A DNA stretch of 12,932 bases. It comes from JADCCX01 sp031372765. Its GTDB lineage: Bacteria > Pseudomonadota > Alphaproteobacteria > Rhizobiales > Beijerinckiaceae. Each line of letters starts with the position of its first letter. Positions within the stretch are counted from its first letter, which is position 1. The stretch spans positions 1 to 12,932 of the forward strand of contig JANMLW010000030.1 of NCBI GenBank assembly GCA_031372765.1. The letters are read 5' to 3'. Both the position numbers and the translations under genes were made by a program. This document shows positions 6,802 to 12,932 of the stretch, piece by piece. The notes below the pieces were generated by a model. That model searched no databases. It had not been told where the DNA came from and saw only the letters and a list, made by a program, of their open reading frames with translations.

Positions 6802-6878
6802 GCGCCCGTAGCTCAGCTGGATAGAGCATCAGACTACGAATCTGAGGGTCGGGCGTTCGAATCGCTCCGGGCGCGCCA
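6802..6878 (+). tRNA. tRNA-Arg (anticodon ACG)
   Basis: This is a complete 77-nt cloverleaf. The acceptor stem GCGCCCG (6802-6808) pairs with CGGGCGC (6868-6874), followed by discriminator G and an encoded CCA (6876-6878). The D-arm contains GCTCAGCTGGATAGAGC. The anticodon stem TCAGA/TCTGA flanks the loop CTACGAA, giving anticodon ACG, which is normally edited to ICG to read CGU/CGC/CGA. The T-arm is GGGCG-TTCGAAT-CGCTC with one wobble. Its 3' end lies 5 nt from the stop codon of a convergent serine-recombinase remnant, so it is a likely integration target. Confidence 0.98.
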
Positions 6879-6883
6879 TTTCA

Positions 6884-7228
6884 TTACACATCTCTGAACA
6901 CTATCTGCCGCGAGTTCCCGGCCAGAGATGGCATGTTGAAGTTGAACCTTTGGCCGATGATGCGGAGCGCATTATCGTCAACCTCAAACCTGACAACAAC
7001 TGAGCGAATATCGGTTTTGCGGAATGGGATTGGGCCTGTAGTGATATTTTCACGGATCAACCGACCAATGGCTTCGATAGTCTCGGAATTTATCTCTTTC
7101 GTGAGGGAGTTTGCGGTGGTTATGCGATCAAGTGCAACCTTTGACCCTTCACGTTCTATCTTCAGTGTACTCAGTCGCTGTTTGAGGATGTCATTGAGAT
7201 CGGTTATCCCATCCTCGACCAAATTAAT
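6884..7228 (-). pseudogene. C-terminal remnant of a large serine recombinase
   Basis: About 113 codons are open on the minus strand, ending in TAA at 6884-6886, 5 nt past the tRNA-Arg CCA. The peptide (LVEDGITDLNDILKQRL..., a coiled-coil-like stretch, then ENITTGPIPFRKTDIRSVVVRFEVDDNALRIIG) resembles the tail of Rhizobiales site-specific recombinases of the large serine class, which carry LVEDG.TDLDD.L and FRK.Y...V..VEVDD motifs there. The catalytic resolvase domain, the DNA-binding recombinase domain and the zinc ribbon are all missing. The frame meets a stop at 7256-7258, overlapping the 3' end of the ABC ATPase gene. No ATG or ribosome site fits; the possible TTG start at 7222 is probably an artefact of truncation. 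It is therefore called a gene fragment, left by deletion or recombination at an element edge. The match is from memory of the family, not from a search. Confidence 0.7.
6889..6930. repeat. Inverted repeat abutting the tRNA-Arg 3' side
   Basis: CATCTCTG (6889-6896) and CAGAGATG (6923-6930) are perfect 8-bp inverted arms. Inside them GCCG (6907-6910) can pair with CGGC (6919-6922), stacked directly on the right arm. It begins 11 nt after the tRNA CCA and lies within the recombinase remnant's last codons. No T run follows on either strand, so it is not a convincing terminator. It could be part of an attachment or recombinase-binding site, or coincidental. Confidence 0.4.
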
Positions 7229-7251
7229 GGTGCCGTGGCTGGGGCGTGTCG

Positions 7252-8895
7252 TCAGTCAGGAACAAATCGCCAGGTCAGCCTGACACCGCCATCTTCGGCA
7301 CGCTCCAGCGTTGGCGCCGCAGACAGCAGCTTTCGGGTGTAACTATGGCGCGGTTTGTCGAAAATCTGATCGCGTAAACCTTCCTCTACGATCAGACCCT
7401 CGTTCATCACGATGACGCGGTCAGCGATTTGGTCAACGACACTCAGGTCGTGGCTGATGAAAAGACAGGAAAAGTTGTGTTTGCGCTGTAGCTTTGCAAA
7501 CATCTCCAGCACCTGCGCCCGGACGGTGACGTCGAGTGCAGAAACCGGCTCGTCTGCGATAACGAATCGAGGTTTGCGGATAACGGCCCGCGCAATAGCC
7601 ACACGTTGGCGTTGGCCGCCTGACAATTCGTGCGGATATCGCCGCGCAAAATCCGCATCCAGCCCAACCTCGTCCAGAATCTCCGCAAGGCGGGCTGCCT
7701 TTTCCTTGATTGCCATTCCCGGTACCAGCCGCAAAGGTTCGGTGACGAGATCGTGGATTGTCATGCGCGGATCCAACGATGAATACGGATCCTGGAATAC
7801 CATCTGGCAGTTTAGCCGGTACTCTGCGTAGTTGGCCTCATTTTGATCAATGGACTTGCCATCGAACATGATTGTGCCACTGCTCGGCCTGACGAGACCG
7901 GCGATCACGTGTCCGAGGGTTGTTTTGCCTGAGCCAGAGCCGCCAACTACAGCAACGACTTCGCCAGGGTTCACATCGAAATTGATGCCGTGAAGCGCTC
8001 GCTTGACAGGTGATTTGCGAAAGAGGCGCTGCCTGCCAGGATAGTCCACGACAAGGTCGCGCACCGAAACAATCGGCACTTCGGCACTAGGAAGGCGTCG
8101 CGCCGTGCCACGCTGCGGCATCGCGGCAAGGAGTTTTCGTGTGTAAGGATGCTGCGGCCTGACCAGGATGTCAGTAGCCAATCCATGCTCGACAACTTCG
8201 CCTTGGCACATGACTATAATACGGCTGGAATACCGCGCGACCATTGCCAGATCATGTGAAATCATCATCACGGCGGTCTGGTTGGCTGCTGTCAGGTTCA
8301 CCATCAGTTCAAGCACATCGCGCTGCAGCACTGCGTCGAGTGCCGTGGTCGGCTCGTCTGCGATAAGCAGGGCAGGTTTCAGCAGCATCACAGAGGCGAG
8401 CATGATGCGCTGGCGCATGCCACCCGAGAACTGATGCGGATAGGCATCAAGCACGGCTGCGGGATTGGCAAGGCCGACGCGGCTCAGCATATCAAAGATA
8501 AGCGCGCGACGACTGGCGGCATCCAGATCGTGATGAAGCGCAAGTCCCTCTTCAAGCTGGCGGCCGATGACCATCGACGGGTTGAGTGAGGTCATGGGTT
8601 CCTGGAATACCATCCCCACCTTTGCGCCTCGCACGTCGCGTAAGCGCTTGGGCGGCATCGTCGTGATCTCTTCGCCATCGAAGACGATTGAGCCGGACAA
8701 ACACCTGACGGCGGGTGGAATGAAGCCCATGACAGCGCGCGCAGCGAGCGTTTTGCCCGAGCCAGATTCCCCGACAATGCCGACAATTTCGCCCGGCGAA
8801 ATAGAGAATCCGACATTATTGACGACGACTTTGCCAGTCGCCTTGATGGCGAGCGTGAGATTGCTCACTTCCAGCAGTGGTTTTGTCGCGCTCAT
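7252..8895 (-). CDS. Peptide/nickel-type ABC importer, fused dual ATPase (DppD-DppF type)
   Basis: One 547-residue cytoplasmic protein carries two complete nucleotide-binding domains that power the adjacent DppBC-type permeases. Domain 1 (about 8-262) has Walker A GESGSGKT (42-49), Q-loop Gln98, signature FSGGM (156-160), Walker B LLIADEP (176-182) and switch His214. Domain 2 (about 275-535) has Walker A GGSGSGKT (318-325), Gln368, LSGGQ (424-428), FVIADEP (444-450) and His482. Each domain ends with the HPYTRKLL or HSYTRKLL motif typical of oligopeptide ATPases. Both sites look intact. I chose the ATG at 8895, which overlaps the dppC-type stop by 4 nt and has AGGGG 6 nt upstream; the frame stays open further upstream, but inside the permease gene. 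The usual iron-sulphur-type cysteine tail of some DppD/OppF proteins is absent. Confidence 0.95.
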   Translation of the reverse strand: MSATKPLLEVSNLTLAIKATGKVVVNNVGFSISPGEIVGIVGESGSGKTLAARAVMGFIPPAVRCLSGSIVFDGEEITTMPPKRLRDVRGAKVGMVFQEPMTSLNPSMVIGRQLEEGLALHHDLDAASRRALIFDMLSRVGLANPAAVLDAYPHQFSGGMRQRIMLASVMLLKPALLIADEPTTALDAVLQRDVLELMVNLTAANQTAVMMISHDLAMVARYSSRIIVMCQGEVVEHGLATDILVRPQHPYTRKLLAAMPQRGTARRLPSAEVPIVSVRDLVVDYPGRQRLFRKSPVKRALHGINFDVNPGEVVAVVGGSGSGKTTLGHVIAGLVRPSSGTIMFDGKSIDQNEANYAEYRLNCQMVFQDPYSSLDPRMTIHDLVTEPLRLVPGMAIKEKAARLAEILDEVGLDADFARRYPHELSGGQRQRVAIARAVIRKPRFVIADEPVSALDVTVRAQVLEMFAKLQRKHNFSCLFISHDLSVVDQIADRVIVMNEGLIVEEGLRDQIFDKPRHSYTRKLLSAAPTLERAEDGGVRLTWRFVPD

Positions 8896-9710
8896 CGCAC
8901 GCCCCTCATGCGCGGGTCCAGCTTGTCTCGCACCGCATCGCCAAGCAGGTTGATTCCAAGAAGGGTCAGCGAAATACAAAGACCAGGAAAAATCCCGAGC
9001 CACATGGCTTGGTCTATGTAAGGGCGGGATGCTGCCAGCATGTTGCCCCATGTCGGTGCAGGCGGCGGCACGCCCAAACCCAGGAAAGACAGTGCGCTCT
9101 CGGCCAGAAGGACATAGCCGAACATTGATGTTGCCAGCACTGTGAGAGGCGCGATGCAGTTTGGCAGAATGTGCCGAAGCAGTGTGAACGTCTCTGAGTT
9201 ACCCATGACCCGCGATGCTGCCACAAACTCCTTCTCCCGAAGCGACAGCACGGTTCCCCTTACGATGCGCGCAACAGACGGCGTATAGGCGATGCCGAGC
9301 GCCAGGATTATTCCGTATTTGTTGGCACCCACTACAGCAAGCAGGCCAAGCGCCAGCAGAATACCGGGAAAGGCCAGCAGAGCATCGTTGAACGCCATGA
9401 TTATGCGGTCAGTCCAGCCACGCAGGTAACCGGAAATGAGGCCAATGGCCGTACCTAGAACAACGGCGAAGATCACGGTCAACAGGCTGATCCAGACTGA
9501 TGTTGCAGCACCTGCCATCAGTCTTGACAGCACATCTCTGCCGAACTCGTCAGTGCCTAACCAGTACGTCGCGCTCGGAGGCGCCAGCTTGGCGCGGAAC
9601 GACAGGTGCAGGGGGTCATAGGGGGTCCAGACAGCGCCAAGACTGGCGATAAGCCCCAAAAAGCCGACAAGTCCGCCACCGATCAGCGCATTGAGCGGAG
9701 GAATTCTCAT
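8892..9710 (-). CDS. Peptide/nickel-type ABC permease, DppC/OppC family
   Basis: This is a 272-residue inner-membrane protein. The N-terminal helix (about 8-28) is followed by the OppC signature LGTDEFGRDVLSRL (51-64), which precedes the transmembrane core. Further hydrophobic spans lie near 72-94, 107-130, 132-150, 190-210 and 238-258. The EAA loop that docks onto the ATPases is EFVAASRVMGNSETFTLLRH (161-180). ESALSFLGLGVPPPAPTWGNML (204-225) is a strong family hallmark. It forms the channel with the DppB-type partner. It starts with ATGA on the stop of the upstream permease and overlaps the ATPase gene the same way, so the three are probably translationally coupled. Confidence 0.95.
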   Translation of the reverse strand: MRIPPLNALIGGGLVGFLGLIASLGAVWTPYDPLHLSFRAKLAPPSATYWLGTDEFGRDVLSRLMAGAATSVWISLLTVIFAVVLGTAIGLISGYLRGWTDRIIMAFNDALLAFPGILLALGLLAVVGANKYGIILALGIAYTPSVARIVRGTVLSLREKEFVAASRVMGNSETFTLLRHILPNCIAPLTVLATSMFGYVLLAESALSFLGLGVPPPAPTWGNMLAASRPYIDQAMWLGIFPGLCISLTLLGINLLGDAVRDKLDPRMRGVR

Positions 9711-10651
9711 TGCGCCGTAACCCTTGGGTCAAAGATGGGATAGCACAGGTCGACCAGTAGATTGACCAGGACATAGACAAACGCGACGAACAGCATGCAG
9801 CCTTGGATAACCGGGTAGTCGCGCGCAAAAATGGCGTCGACCAGAAGCCGTCCCAGGCCGGGAATCGTGAACACGGTCTCGACGACAGCAATGCCGCCCA
9901 GCAGATTTCCAAGCACGAGTCCAATCAGTGTCCAAGTCGGCCCGAACGCATTCTTGAACGTGTGATGTGTCAGGACCTGTAGCTCGGACAGTCCTTTGGC
10001 TCGAGCATGCGTGATATAATCGAGTCGCAGGACCTCAAGCGTCGAGGCACGGGCCATGCGCATAAGGACGCCAATTTCGTGAAGGAAAAGCGTCAGGATT
10101 GGCATGACAAGGTAGAGCGTGCCGCGCCATGGATTTTCTGCAATCGCAACGTATCCGACGACCGGCAGCCAATCGAGCTTTAACCCGAAAAACAGCAGAA
10201 GCAGCAGTCCCAGCCAGAAAGTCGGAATGGACAACAGCAAGGTCGCGATTGCAACCAGCGCCAGATCAAGGGCTGAATCCTGTTTCCAGGCAGCGATGAT
10301 TCCCGCCGGGACAGCCACCAGACTCGCGCAAACCACGGCAACCAGGACGATTTGGGCGCTGACCCAAAAACGCTGAACGATTAGCGGCAAGACAGGCTGC
10401 TGTGTCGAAATCGACTGGCCCAGGTCCCCGACCAATAAGTGGCCGAACCAGATGCCAAACTGCGCGAACAAACTGCGATCCAGTCCGAGCCGTTCGCGCA
10501 GTTCCGCCAGACTGGCAGGCGTAGCAAGATCTCCCAGCATCAACGTCGCCGGATCACCGGGAATCAGACGGATCAACACAAAGACTGAAACGGCAACGAT
10601 CAGAAGCGTCGGGATCGCCATGAGCGTACGGGAGGCGATGAAACGAAGCAT
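9707..10651 (-). CDS. Peptide/nickel-type ABC permease, DppB/OppB family
   Basis: This is a 314-residue inner-membrane protein. Family landmarks in order are the first helix with RLIPGDPA (28-35), GDLGQS (75-80), the hydrophobic spans around 97-121, 128-156, 181-196, 239-260 and 285-303, the EAA loop DYITHARAKGLSELQVLTHH (211-230), FTIPGLGRLL (261-270) and the C-terminal YPIFDPRV. It pairs with the DppC-type protein to form the translocation path. An AGG lies 7 nt before the ATG at 10651. The 45-nt gap to the upstream binding-protein gene shows no clear structure. Confidence 0.95.
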   Translation of the reverse strand: MLRFIASRTLMAIPTLLIVAVSVFVLIRLIPGDPATLMLGDLATPASLAELRERLGLDRSLFAQFGIWFGHLLVGDLGQSISTQQPVLPLIVQRFWVSAQIVLVAVVCASLVAVPAGIIAAWKQDSALDLALVAIATLLLSIPTFWLGLLLLLFFGLKLDWLPVVGYVAIAENPWRGTLYLVMPILTLFLHEIGVLMRMARASTLEVLRLDYITHARAKGLSELQVLTHHTFKNAFGPTWTLIGLVLGNLLGGIAVVETVFTIPGLGRLLVDAIFARDYPVIQGCMLFVAFVYVLVNLLVDLCYPIFDPRVTAQ

Positions 10652-10696
10652 TTAAAGACCTGACGAATGACCAACCATGAAAACGTGCGGCGTAAC

Positions 10697-12250
10697 CTAG
10701 GGCTTGACGCTCACCTCCCAAGCCCGCGCCCGTGACTCCCAAGGAACAAATCCCGAGACCCTCGCACTCGTCGCCCAGGCCTCCACCCTGTTGAACAGCA
10801 TCAGGAGCGGCGTGCCCTCGATCATGCGCTTATGCAACTCGTCGAAGATTTTCTGACGTTCCACGTCATTCTCGATCCGTGAAGCCTGTGTCAGCAGGTC
10901 GATTGCTGTTGGATCATCCCAAACCTTGCGCGGCTGTTCTGCCTTTGGTCCTGTGAAATGTTCAAAACTGAGGGCCGGATCAAGCCGGGCGGAGTATGAA
11001 TGAACCATCATCTGATAGTTGCCCTTCAGGAAACGGTCCATGTGAGTTGCCCATTCTACAACATCAATATCCGTGTTGATGCCGACGTTCTGGAACATGG
11101 CCTGCAGAACGACGGCAATATTGAAGCTGGGGGATGATTTGCGATTGTTAGTGGTAATCTTGAGGCGTTCGCCCTTGTAGCCGGCCTCCGCCAGCAGCTT
11201 CTTTGCAAGAGCGGGGTCATATTTGTGGGTCAGCTTCTGGGCCGCGCTGTAATAAGTCGAACTGGCATGAATCGTCGAGGCGTTTGGCTTTGCTTCGACG
11301 GCCGACACCGTAGAAACAAGCTGATCGAGATCAATCGCCGCAGCCAGTGCCTTGCGCATCTCAGGCTTGCTGAAAACTGGGTCTTTGGTCTGGAAAAGCA
11401 ACGCATTTCGGCCGGCCGTTGTGGCCGTCTGAAGGGTCACGCGCCGCTCGTTCTTCAATTGCTCGACATCCGATCCCAAAACCTCAGCCACATCGATTTG
11501 ACCTGTCACCAGACCGGCTTTGACGGATGATGGATCGGGAACAACGAGGAATTTCACCTCCTGCACAAGGGGCCGCTTACCACCTGCGTAGCCATCAAGC
11601 CCGCCAGGCAGTGATTTGTAGCCATCAAACCTGGTAAGGAGAACATACTGCCCGCGCCGCCACTCGCCGAACTTGAACGGCCCGGTTCCAACGGGCGCTT
11701 TCCAGGAGCCGTCAGCGTTCAAGGAATCCTTGTGGATAACGGCAACACTTCCGCAATCGGTACGCGCAAGTGAGAACAGAAACAATGCGCTGGGCTCGTT
11801 GATCCGCATGCGCACCGTGGTTGGCGACAATGCTTCAACAGACTCGACCTTCAATCCATTGCGACCGTCGAAATCCGCACGGCAGCGCCAGTCCGTTTTC
11901 GGGTCCATATACCGCTGCCAGCTCCATACAACGTCATCGGCGGTCACGGGCGCACCGTTGTGAAAGGTCAGGCCGCTGCGTAGTTCAAACGTATACGTCA
12001 GGTTATCGGCTGATTTGTCGATTTTCTGCGCGAGCATCGGGGCAACTGTCCCGCCCTCACGATAGGCAACCAATCCTTCGACCATATGCAAAGTCACCGT
12101 ATCGGTGTCGTCGTCGCGGTTTACGCCAGGGTTGGTTCCCCGGATATCCGCCGTTAGTGCCACGGTCAGTGTTTGCGCATAGCTTGGTGCTGAAATCAGA
12201 CAGATAAATGCGCCACTTAGCAAGATACTCTTAGTAAGGGTCCTAGTCAT
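10697..12250 (-). CDS. Periplasmic substrate-binding protein, family 5 (peptide/nickel type)
   Basis: This 517-residue exported protein delivers the ligand to the DppBC-type permeases. The signal peptide is MTRTLTKSILLSGAFICLISAPSYA with cleavage after Ala25 (S-Y-A before Gln). Family 5 motifs include VEGLVAYREGGTVAPMLAQ (58-76), LTYTFELRSGLTFHNGAPVTADDVVWSWQR (about 84-113) and VGTGPFKFGEW (187-197). I chose the ATG at 12250 because GAGG lies 9 nt upstream. Earlier in-frame ATGs, at 12265 and further up, have no ribosome site or fall inside the preceding hydrolase gene. The mature protein has only two cysteines, Cys123 and Cys166, a possible disulfide. The ligand cannot be read from sequence; the neighbouring C45 hydrolase hints at an acylated or amide-linked compound. 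Confidence 0.93.
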   Translation of the reverse strand: MTRTLTKSILLSGAFICLISAPSYAQTLTVALTADIRGTNPGVNRDDDTDTVTLHMVEGLVAYREGGTVAPMLAQKIDKSADNLTYTFELRSGLTFHNGAPVTADDVVWSWQRYMDPKTDWRCRADFDGRNGLKVESVEALSPTTVRMRINEPSALFLFSLARTDCGSVAVIHKDSLNADGSWKAPVGTGPFKFGEWRRGQYVLLTRFDGYKSLPGGLDGYAGGKRPLVQEVKFLVVPDPSSVKAGLVTGQIDVAEVLGSDVEQLKNERRVTLQTATTAGRNALLFQTKDPVFSKPEMRKALAAAIDLDQLVSTVSAVEAKPNASTIHASSTYYSAAQKLTHKYDPALAKKLLAEAGYKGERLKITTNNRKSSPSFNIAVVLQAMFQNVGINTDIDVVEWATHMDRFLKGNYQMMVHSYSARLDPALSFEHFTGPKAEQPRKVWDDPTAIDLLTQASRIENDVERQKIFDELHKRMIEGTPLLMLFNRVEAWATSARVSGFVPWESRARAWEVSVKP

Positions 12251-12266
12251 CGTTTCAATCCTCATT

Positions 12267-12932
12267 TCAAGCCGCTTTCTCGACGGCCACTGGCTCGCCT
12301 TCGAAGCTGTAAATTGTGAAAGTCCGGTTGAGAGCTGGCAGAGGTGCAACTTCCATGATGCCGAGCGCCGGTTCCAGCAGTATCATGGCGACGCTCGCGC
12401 TGATGTCGCCAGTCGTCTTGGGGCGCGGTGGCCGACAAACCGAGTAGGGCGTAAGGAAATCGTCGAAAAGCGCTTTCTTTAGATCGTCGCGGGTCAATGG
12501 ACGGTTCGGTTCGTTCAAAAGCTTTCGCACCCGCCAGTCGCGATATTGGCTGTCTGGCGCGGTGCCGATCCCGGTGTCACGCAACTTGGAAAGAGCAACC
12601 GGGCTGATCCAATGATTGGCATGCACGATCAGGCCATCATGCGGCAGAATGGGAAAGGCCTCATCCGGCGCACACTCGAAGTTGATACCAAAGCCATCAT
12701 TGTGGCTCAACATCATGTTGGTCGAACATGCTTTTGGCGTGGCGGCAACAAATTTCATGGCAAGGGCAAGATGCTCTTGTTCCATAGCCTTGCGGCGCAC
12801 GAGAGCCAACGGCACGCCTTCTTGCGAATAGTCACGGTCGCTCCGCAAGTAGTTGCCGGTGATGCAGATGCCGGCTGAGTTCATGCCATGCCGGCCCAAT
12901 CCACCAGCTTCCACAAAGGTCATCACATCCGG
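12267..12932 (-). CDS. C45-family autoprocessing acyltransferase/amidohydrolase (C-terminal part)
   Basis: The last 221 codons are visible and the frame runs off the right edge without a start; the GTG at 12926 is not the true start. The segment resembles the C-terminal subunit of acyl-CoA:6-aminopenicillanic acid acyltransferase-like enzymes. EAGGLGRHGMNSAGICITGNYL, near the left part, matches their conserved GxxGxNSAGL region, and HDGLIVHANHWISP carries the H-x-NH motif. In this family the enzyme cleaves itself before an N-terminal-nucleophile cysteine, which would lie outside the window, and then hydrolyses or exchanges an amide-linked acyl group. It ends 16 nt before the binding-protein gene, so it is in the same operon and probably acts on the imported compound. 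The actual substrate is unknown; beta-lactam acylase activity should not be assumed. Confidence 0.82.
   Translation of the reverse strand, partial: PDVMTFVEAGGLGRHGMNSAGICITGNYLRSDRDYSQEGVPLALVRRKAMEQEHLALAMKFVAATPKACSTNMMLSHNDGFGINFECAPDEAFPILPHDGLIVHANHWISPVALSKLRDTGIGTAPDSQYRDWRVRKLLNEPNRPLTRDDLKKALFDDFLTPYSVCRPPRPKTTGDISASVAMILLEPALGIMEVAPLPALNRTFTIYSFEGEPVAVEKAA

Noticed and set aside
7184..7216. GAGGATG/CATCCTC inverted repeat downstream of the ABC operon
   Set aside because: The loop is 19 nt and no T run follows on the minus strand, so it is not a convincing terminator. It lies in the recombinase remnant's coding sequence.
8896..9051. Longer ABC ATPase with 52 extra N-terminal residues
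   Set aside because: The stretch lies within the permease gene and is not like an ATPase N-terminus; the ATG at 8895 has a good ribosome site.
1..12932. Search for a defence system, CRISPR array, toxin-antitoxin pair or insertion sequence
   Set aside because: All sizeable reading frames are accounted for by transport, uronate catabolism, regulation, the C45 enzyme and the recombinase remnant; no regularly spaced repeats or transposase-like frames were seen.

Overview
This is a stretch of alphaproteobacterial chromosome. The gene style, the tRNA-Arg(ACG) sequence and the TRAP/hexuronate gene set suggest Hyphomicrobiales, probably Brucellaceae (Brucella/Ochrobactrum) or a close relative. That placement is by recognition only. 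The window is almost fully coding and falls into three parts.

Region 1 (1-6684) is a hexuronate-degradation locus organised around a divergent promoter region at about 4626-4738. Leftward (minus strand) run uxaC, kduI, kduD, a KdgF-type cupin, the TRAP solute-binding gene dctP, and the start of the small TRAP permease gene dctQ, which is cut by the window edge. uxaC/kduI and kduI/kduD overlap by 4 nt (ATGA). Rightward run a FadR-type GntR regulator and uxuA. An 18-bp perfect palindrome (4670-4687) lies between the two transcription units and is the best operator candidate. The enzymes form two converging routes to 2-keto-3-deoxygluconate (KDG). Glucuronate goes through UxaC and, after a reduction step, UxuA. 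The 4,5-unsaturated uronates released from pectin-type or other uronate polymers go through KdgF, KduI and KduD. Fructuronate reductase (UxuB), KDG kinase and KDPG aldolase are not in the window, nor is any polysaccharide lyase. The locus therefore looks specialised for importing and processing monomeric acids.

Region 2 (6685-7251) is a junction. A tRNA-Arg(ACG) gene with encoded CCA is followed, 5 nt after its 3' end, by a convergent reading frame of about 113 codons that resembles only the C-terminal tail of a large serine recombinase. The rest of that recombinase is missing. This looks like the scar of an element integrated at the tRNA gene, and the DNA to the right may be, or may once have been, island cargo.

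Region 3 (7252-12932) is a minus-strand operon for a peptide/nickel-type (Dpp/Opp) ABC importer. In transcription order it holds a C45-family (penicillin acyltransferase-like) autoprocessing hydrolase (cut by the window edge), a family-5 periplasmic binding protein, a DppB-type permease, a DppC-type permease, and one polypeptide with two fused ATPase domains. The last three genes overlap by 4 nt each. Import of an acylated or amide-linked small molecule followed by cleavage by the C45 enzyme is a reasonable inference, but the substrate is unknown.

I see no CRISPR array, insertion sequence, toxin-antitoxin pair or recognisable defence system. Most of the window is conventional metabolism. The parts most worth a second look are the tRNA/recombinase scar, the palindromic operator, the missing fructuronate reductase, and the C45 enzyme paired with its transporter.
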